In this document: one piece after another, positions 27,474 to 36,058 of the stretch
How positions within the stretch are numbered: the first letter of the stretch is position 1
How the letters are laid out: each line of letters begins with the position of its first letter
The notes under the pieces: generated by a model
Told to the model about the DNA's origin: nothing
The model's database searches: none
Seen by the model: the letters and a program-made list of their open reading frames with translations, nothing else
Translations under genes and position numbers: made by a program
NCBI GenBank assembly: GCA_028293725.1
Contig: JAQGOE010000234.1
Coordinates: 57,301 to 121,300 of the forward strand
Origin: Gammaproteobacteria bacterium
GTDB lineage: Bacteria; Pseudomonadota; Gammaproteobacteria; Steroidobacterales; Steroidobacteraceae
Length of the DNA: 64,000 nt
Direction: 5' to 3'

Positions 27474-28579
27474 TCAGGTATGCGGTCATAACGACCGCCC
27501 GGGAGAGCTGCCACGCAGCCATCGAGCTCGAGAATCAGCAACATCGAGGCTATCGATCCGCCCGGCAGGCCCGTGCGCTCGACCAGAACATCGATGGTTG
27601 CAGGTTCGAAGCCGAGCGCATCTAACAGCATTTCATACTCCTTGTCCAATGGGGCGGCGCGCCCCCGACTGTGCGCCGCTGGCATAACCCTTTGTCCGAA
27701 CAAGGGTATTTGCAGCTCGGAGAGAACGTCGTCAGCCGCCTCCACGAGCTTCGCGCCGTCGCGTATGAGCTTATGACAGCCACGCGAGAGCGGACTATGT
27801 ATAGAACCCGGTATTGCGAATACGTCGCGCCCCTGTTCGGCTGCCCATCGTGCCGTGATGAGTGAGCCGCTGCGGCACGTCGCCTCCACGACCAAAGTGC
27901 CGTGTGAAAGCCCGCTGATGATGCGATTGCGTCGTGGGAAGTTGCGCTTCGAGGGTCGCGTACGAGGCGGGAACTCGGACACGAGCGCCCCTTTCTCGCA
28001 GATACGAGCCGCGAGCCGGGTGTTCTCAGAAGGGTAGACCGCATCTAAACCGGTGCCGAGCACCGCGACAGTCACGCCGTCAACCAGGAGCGCGCCCTCG
28101 TGGCTTGCCGCGTCCACGCCCACGGCGAGCCCGCTCGTGATCGTCAGTCCGGCGCGCGCGAAGCAGGCTGCGAAATCTCGCGCCGCCTTGCGTCCCGCGG
28201 CGGTGGGGTGGCGCGACCCAACTATCGCGAGCTGGGGCGAGTGCAATGCCTCTACAGAGCCCAGAACAAATAACACCGGCGGTGCGCCGGCGGTTTGCGC
28301 CAATAGCGGCGGATAAGCTGTATCGGTGCACAGGAGGAGCTTCGCGCCACTGGCGTCGATCCAGCGCAGATCGCAGACCAGCTCCGCTTCGTCGGGCGAG
28401 GTCAGAAAGGCACGGGCGGCGGGCGGTATACCAACTTGCCGCAGCACGTGCGCGGGATAGTTGGGGGCGGTTTCGTCGCCGATGGCGGCGAATAGCGCGC
28501 GCACGTGCTCTGCCGTCAGACCCGGTGCTCTTGCAAACATCGCACGGATTTTTGTCGCCATCTCCATGCCCGTCAGCAT
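27470..28579 (-). CDS. dprA: DNA-processing protein DprA
   Basis: DprA loads RecA onto incoming single-stranded DNA during natural transformation. The Rossmann-like core shows LAIVGSRHPTAAGRKAARDFA, TITSGLAVGVDAASHEGAL, AVLGTGLDAVYP, RNFPRRNRIISGLSHGTLVVEA, and GSLITARWAAEQGRDVFAIPG. A winged-helix-like C-terminal domain follows (about 300-369). I take the ATG at 28579 (MLTGMEMATKIRAMF); ATGs at 28567 and 28561 are alternatives and none has a strong binding site. Upstream of 28579 the frame continues but crosses a terminator hairpin, which argues against a longer protein. Confidence 0.93.
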   Translation of the reverse strand: MLTGMEMATKIRAMFARAPGLTAEHVRALFAAIGDETAPNYPAHVLRQVGIPPAARAFLTSPDEAELVCDLRWIDASGAKLLLCTDTAYPPLLAQTAGAPPVLFVLGSVEALHSPQLAIVGSRHPTAAGRKAARDFAACFARAGLTITSGLAVGVDAASHEGALLVDGVTVAVLGTGLDAVYPSENTRLAARICEKGALVSEFPPRTRPSKRNFPRRNRIISGLSHGTLVVEATCRSGSLITARWAAEQGRDVFAIPGSIHSPLSRGCHKLIRDGAKLVEAADDVLSELQIPLFGQRVMPAAHSRGRAAPLDKEYEMLLDALGFEPATIDVLVERTGLPGGSIASMLLILELDGCVAALPGGRYDRIPE

Positions 28580-28620
28580 AGAGGAGTGTCGCGTGCCTGG
28601 CGCCTGGGTGAAATTGAGGT

Positions 28621-28669
28621 AAATGCGTAAAAACAAACGCCCGCAGTGCGCAAGGCACCGCGGGCGTTT
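28621..28669 (-). terminator. rho-independent terminator after the LysM lipoprotein gene
   Basis: Perfect 10-base arms (AAACGCCCGC at 28635-28644, GCGGGCGTTT at 28660-28669) enclose a 15-base loop. On the minus strand a GTTTTT tail follows. It lies 31 bases downstream of the stop of the LysM gene and 41 bases upstream of the proposed dprA start. Confidence 0.75.
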
Positions 28670-28700
28670 CTTTAGAGGAGAACGGTGTTGAGGTGCGGCG

Positions 28701-29951
28701 TTACGGGTTGTGAACGATGTCGTTGAGTCTGATGGTGTCGGTGGCACCGAGGATGAGCGCGTAGCTCACGCGGTCGAATGTCCTGAACACCAGCATAGTG
28801 CCGGTCCGCTCATCCGGCAGCTTCACGTGCTTCGCGAATGAGGTGAAACTCTCGGACTTGCGGGTAAAGCTCGAACCGTTTCCCCAGGTGTCGCGCACGC
28901 TGTCCCCTACTCTGTCGATCGCGAGCACCGTACCGTTGCCGATGCCGTCCCGCAGACCGCGGTTGATGGCGACGACTTGGTATTGGCCGATGAGGTCGGT
29001 ACCGTCCACCACGAGGAGGATGCGGCCGCGTATGTTGGTGCGGGGCGCGCTGGGAAGGAAGTTCAACGGTACGTCCGTGTCCGTCGGCATGACCTTGTCG
29101 CCGCGAAGGGTTTCGCGCGCAGTGTCGATCAGGACGGCCTTCGTGACCTCGCCGGGCTTCGAGACCAACGCCGTACCGGTGTAGATGCCCTCGTAACCGA
29201 CGACCTTGCCGTCATCAGGATCGCGCAACGGCTCGCCGACGTGTATGACGCTGTAGCGCGCGCGGTCGGGACCATTGAGGTTCTTAACGTAAATCTCATT
29301 GTTCTGCCCGGCGACCTCGTGATCGTCACGGAAGGCGAGCACGTAAGGCGCGTGCTTCACCTGGTCTGCGGTCAGGATGCTCGGCCGCGACAGAAACGCC
29401 GCGATCGTGGTGTAGGGAATGGTCGGGATGGCCCCGTCGATGGGATCGCTACGCAACCGGGGATCCAGGCGCGCCGCGCCACCCTGCTCCAGGCGGATCT
29501 GCGGGCGGCCATCGGCACCGTAAGCCAGGGCGAGGGTATCGCCGGGATAGATGAGATGCGGGTTGGCGACCTGGGGGTTGATATACCAGACCTCTGGCCA
29601 TAACCAGGGATCACGCAGGAACATCGAGGCGATGCCCCAGAGGGTGTCACCACGCTTTACGACGTAGCTCTTGGGAGCGCTGGGATTGATGATCCCCGCG
29701 CCCGGAGGCGGGGCGGTGGAGGTCACCTCGTTGGCGGGTGCCGCCAGGATGGCCGCTTCGGTGGCGGTCAGCTCCGATGTGTTTCGCTCGGCCGGAACGC
29801 TGGATTGCGTGCTGGCGATGGGTGCCTCGACCGGCTCACCTTCGCGGGAGTGCCGCGAGGAGCACCCGGAAAGGGCGACGGATAAGACCAGCAGGCCCGC
29901 GGTAACCGTTAGTCCGGTCAGACGAGCTCCAAGTACTTGATTCGAGACCAT
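28701..29951 (-). CDS. LysM-domain lipoprotein
   Basis: This protein of about 416 residues starts at ATG 29951, seven bases after GAGGAG. It carries a lipoprotein signal (LLVLSVALSGC, lipidated Cys near 26). A LysM peptidoglycan-binding module follows (YVVKRGDTLWGIASMFLRDPWLWPEVWYINPQVANPHLIYPGDTLAL, about 93-140), then a large C-terminal region of unknown function. The same gene sits between dprA and def-fmt in Pseudomonas and other gammaproteobacteria, so the synteny supports the call. It is divergent from def. Confidence 0.88.
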   Translation of the reverse strand: MVSNQVLGARLTGLTVTAGLLVLSVALSGCSSRHSREGEPVEAPIASTQSSVPAERNTSELTATEAAILAAPANEVTSTAPPPGAGIINPSAPKSYVVKRGDTLWGIASMFLRDPWLWPEVWYINPQVANPHLIYPGDTLALAYGADGRPQIRLEQGGAARLDPRLRSDPIDGAIPTIPYTTIAAFLSRPSILTADQVKHAPYVLAFRDDHEVAGQNNEIYVKNLNGPDRARYSVIHVGEPLRDPDDGKVVGYEGIYTGTALVSKPGEVTKAVLIDTARETLRGDKVMPTDTDVPLNFLPSAPRTNIRGRILLVVDGTDLIGQYQVVAINRGLRDGIGNGTVLAIDRVGDSVRDTWGNGSSFTRKSESFTSFAKHVKLPDERTGTMLVFRTFDRVSYALILGATDTIRLNDIVHNP

Positions 29952-30041
29952 GCTCCACTCCTCAATCACACGAGGCGGGGATGGGCACGCACCCCCAAGC
30001 CTGCCCCATGACCGGCACACCGGTATGCCTCCCGGTCAAGT

Positions 30042-30050
30042 TGTTATACT
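30042..30050 (+). promoter_or_regulatory. candidate extended -10 promoter for def-fmt-rsmB
   Basis: TGT followed by TATACT (30045-30050) is an extended -10 element. I see no good -35 at the usual distance. It lies 176 bases before the def start, which leaves a long leader with no recognisable RNA motif. The assignment rests on position and the hexamer only. Confidence 0.35.
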
Positions 30051-30225
30051 GGCACAGACGTCGGTGGCACACGATTTAATGTCAACTTTGTGCGGTGGAT
30101 CACGAGAGCACCGCCGGCGTCTGAAGATAGAGACAGACGCTGATTTAGAGCGTATTCAGAACATTTGGACCGGGCCGCGCAGGCTGCGGCGCAGTCTTAA
30201 CTATTGCTAACCGGAAATTCAGATC

Positions 30226-30771
30226 ATGGCCCTGAGAACCATCCTCGAATACCCCGATCCGCGCCTGCGCACCCGTGCCCAGCCGGTGACCCAGTTCGAC
30301 GCCGAGATTGGACGGCTCGTCGACGACATGTTCGAGACGATGTATGCCGCCCCGGGCATTGGCCTGGCCGCTACACAGGTGGATGTGCACAAGCGCGTCA
30401 TCGTGATCGACGTGTCGAAGGACCGCGATCAGCCACTGGTTTTCATCAATCCCGAGATCCTGTCGCGGGAGGGCGAGGAGAACTCCGAAGAGGGTTGTCT
30501 TTCGGTCCCCGACAATTTCGCTGACGTGAAGCGCGCTGCGAAGGTGCGTGTCCGTGCGCAAGATCGGAACGGCGAAGTCTTCGAACGCGACTATGACGAC
30601 GTTCTGGCCGTGTGCATTCAGCACGAGATGGATCACCTCGAAGGGAAGCTGTTCGTCGACTACCTCTCGGACCTGAAGCGCGAGCGGATTCGCAAGAAGC
30701 TCGAGAAGGAGCGTAAGGATCGGGCTGCGCGGGCGCGTGAGGGCGCCGGCAGCGCTCGGCGCGCGAACTGA
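30226..30771 (+). CDS. def: peptide deformylase
   Basis: This 181-residue metalloenzyme removes the N-formyl group from nascent proteins. The three family motifs are intact: GIGLAATQ (44-51), EGCLS (89-93, metal Cys91) and HEMDH (133-137, metal His residues and catalytic Glu). The C-terminus is a basic, charged tail, somewhat longer than usual. It heads a plus-strand cluster with fmt and rsmB, the standard order. Confidence 0.97.
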   Translation: MALRTILEYPDPRLRTRAQPVTQFDAEIGRLVDDMFETMYAAPGIGLAATQVDVHKRVIVIDVSKDRDQPLVFINPEILSREGEENSEEGCLSVPDNFADVKRAAKVRVRAQDRNGEVFERDYDDVLAVCIQHEMDHLEGKLFVDYLSDLKRERIRKKLEKERKDRAARAREGAGSARRAN

Positions 30772-30844
30772 CCGCGCCCGGGCACCGTCTGCCTTCGCTC
30801 GACCACACCCCCCGCCGCTGTCCGAATTCCGCGCGGCTCGGCTC

Positions 30845-31810
30845 GTGAGCGGGTTGCGCATCGCCTTTGCGGGAACTCCCGATTTTTCCGTGCCGCCGCT
30901 CGAGGCGCTGCTAAGCGCGGGCTACGACGTCGTAGGCGTTCTGACCCAGCCGGATCGCCCCAAGGGGCGGGGACGTCAGATTGCCTCCAGCCCGGTCAAA
31001 GCTGCTGCTCTGGCCCGTGGAATCACTGTGTCCCAGCCGCTGACCCTGAAGGACGAGGCGGGTCGAGCGGAGTTCGCGGCGTGGCGTCCCGATGTGCTGA
31101 TCGTGGTCGCCTACGGACTAATTCTGCCTCCGGCGGCTCTCGCGATTCCGCGCTTGGGCTGCCTCAATATCCACGCTTCTCTACTACCTCGCTGGCGCGG
31201 AGCCGCCCCGATCCAAAGGGCGATTCTGGCCGGCGATGCCCGAACCGGCGTGACCATCATGCTCATGGATGCGGGGCTGGACACCGGGCCGATGCTGCTC
31301 AAAAAAGAGGTTCTCATCGCGGCCGACGCAACGGGCGGCTCACTGCACGATCGACTCGCCACACTGGGAGGCGCGGCTCTTTTGGAGGCGCTCGAGGGGC
31401 ACGCCGCCGGGACCTTGCGGCCGACTGCGCAACCGGCCGAGGGCGTCACCTATGCGGCAAAGATCGATAAGGCCGAGGCGCACATCGACTGGACGCGCGG
31501 AGCCCTCGAGATCGAGAGGCAGGTGCGCGCGTTCAATCCCTGGCCTGTTGCCGAGACCCGCTTGGAGGGGGAGCAGTTGAGGGTGTTCGAGGCCAAGGCA
31601 GAGGGTGATGGCAGCAGCAGTTCTGCCGTAGATGGCAGCGAATCCACTGGGGATCCCGGCACGATCGTTGCAGTTCGTGACAATGCCCTGATTGTTCAAT
31701 GCGGGCGCGGCCAGCTCGCACTACGCCAGGTGCAACGCCCCGGCCGACGCGTGGTACCTGCCGCCGATTTCGCTCGTGGAATTCAGCTGACGGGCCGCCG
31801 CCTTGGTTAG
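30845..31810 (+). CDS. fmt: methionyl-tRNA formyltransferase
   Basis: Fmt formylates initiator Met-tRNA, the counterpart of Def. The protein (about 321 residues from a GTG at 30845) begins GLRIAFAGTPDFSVPPLEALL. It contains the catalytic region NIHASLLPRWRGAAPIQ and the Asp of MDAGLDTGPML. The C-terminal tRNA-binding domain has RAFNPWPVAETRL, with a short Ser-rich insert (SSSSAVDGSES) near 255-270. A TTG at 30854 is an alternative start. Its stop overlaps the TTG start of rsmB. Confidence 0.95.
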   Translation: MSGLRIAFAGTPDFSVPPLEALLSAGYDVVGVLTQPDRPKGRGRQIASSPVKAAALARGITVSQPLTLKDEAGRAEFAAWRPDVLIVVAYGLILPPAALAIPRLGCLNIHASLLPRWRGAAPIQRAILAGDARTGVTIMLMDAGLDTGPMLLKKEVLIAADATGGSLHDRLATLGGAALLEALEGHAAGTLRPTAQPAEGVTYAAKIDKAEAHIDWTRGALEIERQVRAFNPWPVAETRLEGEQLRVFEAKAEGDGSSSSAVDGSESTGDPGTIVAVRDNALIVQCGRGQLALRQVQRPGRRVVPAADFARGIQLTGRRLG

Positions 31811-33137
31811 AACCCCATGGGCGCCCGGCGCGCCCGCGCTAGCCGACGCGGCTCGCGCCATCGTCTCTATCGTAGTTGAGGGACGGTCGTCGGATGTCGC
31901 TTTGGCACCCTTCGAGTCCTCACCACAGCGCGCGGCAATCCGCGCCATCACGCTTGGCAGCGTGCGCTGGTACCTGCGGCTGGCGCCCGCGATCGAAATG
32001 CTTCTGACAAAGCCCAAGGGACTGGTCGACCCGCTGCACGCGCTTCTCGTGGCGAGCGCTCACCAAGTTGAGTATTCGCGCAACGCCCCGCAGGCGACGG
32101 TGCATGCCGCGGTGGATGCGGCGCGCATGCTTAAAGAGGAGCGTGCCACTGGACTTGTGAACGCGGTCTTGCGTCGGTTTGTGAGCGAACGCGCCGCTCT
32201 TTTCGCCCGCGTCGATACGCAGCTGGCGGGCCGCACGGCACACCCGCCGTGGCTCGTAAAGCGTCTCTCGGACGCGTGGCCATCGCAGATCTGCGTGGAC
32301 ATTCTCGAAGCCAACAACGCGCATCCCCCCATGGTGTTGCGTCTTGACCTGTCCCGTCAGGAGCGACAGCAATATCTGGCAGATCTGGCGGCTGCCGGTG
32401 TTGTGGCAAAAGCGGTTGATTGGACGCAAACCGCCGTGCGTCTCGACCAGCCTGTTGCGGTGTCCGCCCTGCCAGGCTTCCACGAAGGCCGCGTTTCAAT
32501 TCAAGACGCCGGCGCGCAGCTCGCGGCTCCGTTACTGGCAGCGCAGCCGGGAATGCGTGTACTGGATGCTTGTGCCGCTCCCGGCGGTAAGACGGGCCAC
32601 TTACTGGAGCACACCACTGGCCTGGCGGAGCTCGTAGCGGTCGACATCGATGCGCAAAGAGTTGGGCGTATCGAGGAAAATCTGCGGCGCCTGAACCGAA
32701 GCGCCCGGCTGGCCGTGGCGGACATCCGGCAGCCCGCCAGTTTCTGGGATGGGAAGCCGTTCGACCGCATCCTCCTGGACGCGCCGTGCTCCTCCACCGG
32801 GGTCATCCGTCGGCATCCGGACATCAAGCTGCTCCGGCGGACTGACGACATCCAGGTCCTTGCAGCAGCCCAGCTCGAGATTCTCCGAGCCGTTTTCGGA
32901 ATGTTGGCCGTGGGCGGACGGCTGCTTTATTCCACCTGTTCCGTGCTTCCAGACGAGAACCAGGGGGTCGTCGAGCGGTTTCTGGAGACCGAGTCCACCG
33001 CGCGCGCTATAGCCCTGGCTACCGAGGTCCTTGCGCCCGGGGCCGTCGAACGGCGCACAGGGGTGCAGCTCCTGCCGGGACCTGAGGCGGGAACCGATGG
33101 GTTCTATTATGCTTGTGTCGAAAAGACAACGATCTGA
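31803..33137 (+). CDS. rsmB: 16S rRNA (cytosine(967)-C5)-methyltransferase RsmB
   Basis: This 444-residue RNA methyltransferase (Fmu/Sun) has an N-terminal NusB-like helical domain (about 10-140) and a C-terminal SAM-dependent domain. The SAM loop is LDACAAPGGKTGHLLE. The catalytic Cys motifs are DAPCSSTGVIRRHPD and LLYSTCSVLPDEN. The start appears to be a TTG at 31803, eight bases inside the end of fmt, consistent with coupled translation. Confidence 0.94.
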   Translation: MVRTPWAPGAPALADAARAIVSIVVEGRSSDVALAPFESSPQRAAIRAITLGSVRWYLRLAPAIEMLLTKPKGLVDPLHALLVASAHQVEYSRNAPQATVHAAVDAARMLKEERATGLVNAVLRRFVSERAALFARVDTQLAGRTAHPPWLVKRLSDAWPSQICVDILEANNAHPPMVLRLDLSRQERQQYLADLAAAGVVAKAVDWTQTAVRLDQPVAVSALPGFHEGRVSIQDAGAQLAAPLLAAQPGMRVLDACAAPGGKTGHLLEHTTGLAELVAVDIDAQRVGRIEENLRRLNRSARLAVADIRQPASFWDGKPFDRILLDAPCSSTGVIRRHPDIKLLRRTDDIQVLAAAQLEILRAVFGMLAVGGRLLYSTCSVLPDENQGVVERFLETESTARAIALATEVLAPGAVERRTGVQLLPGPEAGTDGFYYACVEKTTI

Positions 33138-33191
33138 ATCTAAGCGTTTATCATTAGTCCCAGTACCATCGCACGGTCTCTCGTTGCATTC

Positions 33192-33797
33192 ATGCTACGC
33201 GGCTATCCAACACGCGAACCGCCCGGGAGGCAGCTCCGCTGGCTCGTACTGGCTTGGGGTTCCCTGATCCTTGCTGCGTGGAGCGCATTGGCTTTCGCGG
33301 ATGCGCTCGACGGAGTGCTCGAGGTCCGCTCCGCCTACGTAAATATCGATAACGGCGTTTTCCTGTTGCATGCCCGTGTCGAGTACCCGGTGAATCCTGC
33401 AATCAGAGACGCCTTGCGCGATGGGGTCACCCTGACGTTTGATCTGGATACGCGGGTCGATCGGGAGCGACGGTTCTGGTTCAACGCGAGCATCGTGGAG
33501 CTGACTCTGAGACGGGAACTGGCGTATCACGCCGTAAGCGACCGTTATGTCGTTCGCGACGTGAAGAGCGATGAGCAGCAGACTTTCCCAACACTCGAGG
33601 AGGCTCTCGCCTATCTTGGCAAGATCGATGGGTGGCCTATTCTCGTGGAGCCGCTACTCAACGGCGGCAACTACGTCATCAGCGTTCGCGCGGGGGTCCG
33701 TCGTGGGAAGTTACCCGCCTCGTTGCGGGCGCTGATGTTCTGGGCCGGCGATTGGCACCGCGTGAGCGAGTGGTATTCATGGTCACTTCCGGTGTGA
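33192..33797 (+). CDS. DUF4390 family protein
   Basis: This 201-residue protein has an N-terminal hydrophobic segment (LRWLVLAWGSLILAAWSALAFA) that looks like a signal peptide. A beta-rich region follows (YVNIDNGVFLLHARVEYPVNPAIRDALRDGVTLTFDLDTRV). It matches DUF4390, which is regularly found between rsmB and an NtrY-like kinase in Xanthomonadales and relatives. It is predicted to be periplasmic with unknown role. Its end overlaps the kinase start by 19 bases, suggesting a link to that signalling system. Confidence 0.85.
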   Translation: MLRGYPTREPPGRQLRWLVLAWGSLILAAWSALAFADALDGVLEVRSAYVNIDNGVFLLHARVEYPVNPAIRDALRDGVTLTFDLDTRVDRERRFWFNASIVELTLRRELAYHAVSDRYVVRDVKSDEQQTFPTLEEALAYLGKIDGWPILVEPLLNGGNYVISVRAGVRRGKLPASLRALMFWAGDWHRVSEWYSWSLPV

Positions 33798-36058
33798 ACA
33801 ACAACGAGGAGACTAAAAGGCGCCTGCGCCCGAGCAGCGCCGCGCTGCTCATTCTCTGGACCGCTATCGGTGCCGGCGCGCTCCTGCTGTTGTTGAAGAG
33901 TGTGCAGAACTCCGCGGAGTTCGGCCGCCTGCAGCCGGCGGTGCTGATTCTGAACGTCATCGGTGTGATCGCGCTGGTGATCCTGTTGGCGCGCAAGCTG
34001 TGGCAGCTCTTCCGTGACTATCGTGACCATGTGCCGGGTTCGCGCCTCACCGCGCGCACGGTAATGATTTTCGGCGCTCTCGTCGTCGCACCGCTGCTCA
34101 TCGTGTATCTCTCCTCGCTCGAGTTCCTGAACCGTGGCATCGATAGCTGGTTCCAGGTCGAGGTGAAACAGGGGTTGAATGACGCACTCGTGTTGTCGCG
34201 CGCGGCTCTCAGCCTGCGCATGCGTGAGTATTCCGAGAGAACTGAGTCTCTGGCGCGCCTGCTCGCCAAGACCGCTCCGGAGGATGTGCAGACGCGGCTC
34301 GACGACGAGCGGCACGCCTCGGAAGCGTTGGAGATCGTCCTCTTTGGCGAGCACGAGCGCATCATCGCGGCGAGCCTCGAAAACCCGCTCGAGACTTTGC
34401 CGTCGCGGCCGCCGTCGGATCTCGTCAGGCAGGTCGGCCAACTGCGGCCTTACGTCAGTCTGGATGATTCGGATTCGAGCGGAAAATACCTCATCAGGAC
34501 GGCGGCTGCCGTCAGCGATTCCACCACTAGCACTAGCGCCACTCGCGCCAGCACTGAAAGTCGCTACGTCGTGGCCATCTACGCTGTGCCAGCGCAACTC
34601 TCCGCGCTCACCGAGGCCGTGCAGCGCTCATATTCGCAGTACGGCGATCTGGCGGCGATGCGCGAGCCGCTCAAATACAGCTTCCGGCTCACTCTGACAT
34701 TGGTACTGCTGCTGGCGATGCTGGCCGCCATTTACGGCGCCATCTTTTCGGCGCAACGTCTGGTGCGTCCGGTGCAGGATCTCATCGCGGGAACCCGTGC
34801 AGTGGGCAAGGGCGATTTTGGAACGCGGCTGCCACTGCCGTCACGGGATGAGATGGGCTTTCTCGTGCACTCCTTTAACGACATGACGAAACGCCTGCGA
34901 CGTGCGCGCGAGGAGGCTACGCACAGCCAGCAGGCGGTGGAGCGCGAGCGCGAGCGGCTGGCGATCATTCTCGCGCGCTTGTCGACAGGTGTTGTCGCCG
35001 TGGATCGGATGTTGACGGTGCGCATGGCGAATCATGCCGCCGGGTCCATCCTGGGCACGGATCTGTCGGCCGCCACCGGCCGCTCCTTACCGGAGCTGGC
35101 GGCGAGCAACGAGCGGCTCGGACAGTTTGTTGCGGCAATCGCGGTCCGTTTCGCCGGCGGTCGGGAAGAGTGGCGCGAGCAGCTCGACCTCGACAGTCAG
35201 GCGGGCCGCCGTACCTTGATGTGTGCCTGCACGCCGCTGCCCGGCGAGGACAGTGATATGGGTTATGTCATCGTGTTCGATGACATCACTGCGCTTCTGC
35301 AGGCGCAGCGTGACGCGGCGTGGGGCGAAGTGGCGCGGCGGCTCGCTCATGAGATCAAGAACCCCCTGACGCCTATCCAGTTGTCTGCCGAACGGTTACG
35401 GCGACGCTTGCTCCCGACTATGAAACCTGCCGACGCGGAGATCCTCGATCGGGCGACGCACACCATCGTGCAGCAAGTCGAGACCATGCAGCAGATGGTC
35501 AACGCGTTCAGCGAATACGCACGGGCCCCTGAAATGCGCATCACGCGTTTCAGCCTGAACCAGCTGGTGACGGATGTGGCGGACCTGTATCGCTCCCAGG
35601 ACCCGCGCGCGGCGATCCACCTCGCGCTCGACGAGAAGCTCGAGGCCATCGAGGCGGACCGCGGCCGGGTACGACAGATTCTCAACAACCTGGTGACCAA
35701 TGCGCTGGAAGCACTCGATGGAGTCGGAACGCCGACGCTCGAGATCACCACCCGACTGGAGAGCGGCGGCGATGCCGCCTACGCCGTCGTCACCGTGTGT
35801 GACAATGGCCCCGGTTTCCAGCGCGAGCTTCTTGGCCGGGTATTCGATCCCTATGTTACGAGCAAGCCCAAAGGCACCGGCCTCGGGCTGGCGATAGTGA
35901 AGAAGATCGTCGAGGAGCATGGCGGCCGGATCGACGCAGATAATCGATCGGAAGGTGGAGCACGCGTGCGCGTCGTGCTTCCAGTGAAGGACAGTACACG
36001 GTCCGCCACGGGGGGCGCGCGCGAACGCAGAGAGCAGTTGCGGAGGGAGAGAGCATGA
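33779..36058 (+). CDS. ntrY: NtrY-like sensor histidine kinase
   Basis: From ATG 33779 the protein is 759 residues. It has membrane segments near 22-40, 52-72, 90-110 and about 300-325, with an extracytoplasmic sensor region (about 115-300). HAMP (RLVRPVQDLIAGTRAVGKGDFGTRLPLP), a PAS-like domain, HisKA with the phospho-accepting His in RRLAHEIKNPLTP, and a HATPase domain (NNLVTNALEA, DNGPGF, GTGLGLAIVKKI) follow. This is the NtrY plan. Its stop overlaps the response regulator start (ATGA). Confidence 0.92.
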   Translation: MVTSGVNNNEETKRRLRPSSAALLILWTAIGAGALLLLLKSVQNSAEFGRLQPAVLILNVIGVIALVILLARKLWQLFRDYRDHVPGSRLTARTVMIFGALVVAPLLIVYLSSLEFLNRGIDSWFQVEVKQGLNDALVLSRAALSLRMREYSERTESLARLLAKTAPEDVQTRLDDERHASEALEIVLFGEHERIIAASLENPLETLPSRPPSDLVRQVGQLRPYVSLDDSDSSGKYLIRTAAAVSDSTTSTSATRASTESRYVVAIYAVPAQLSALTEAVQRSYSQYGDLAAMREPLKYSFRLTLTLVLLLAMLAAIYGAIFSAQRLVRPVQDLIAGTRAVGKGDFGTRLPLPSRDEMGFLVHSFNDMTKRLRRAREEATHSQQAVERERERLAIILARLSTGVVAVDRMLTVRMANHAAGSILGTDLSAATGRSLPELAASNERLGQFVAAIAVRFAGGREEWREQLDLDSQAGRRTLMCACTPLPGEDSDMGYVIVFDDITALLQAQRDAAWGEVARRLAHEIKNPLTPIQLSAERLRRRLLPTMKPADAEILDRATHTIVQQVETMQQMVNAFSEYARAPEMRITRFSLNQLVTDVADLYRSQDPRAAIHLALDEKLEAIEADRGRVRQILNNLVTNALEALDGVGTPTLEITTRLESGGDAAYAVVTVCDNGPGFQRELLGRVFDPYVTSKPKGTGLGLAIVKKIVEEHGGRIDADNRSEGGARVRVVLPVKDSTRSATGGARERREQLRRERA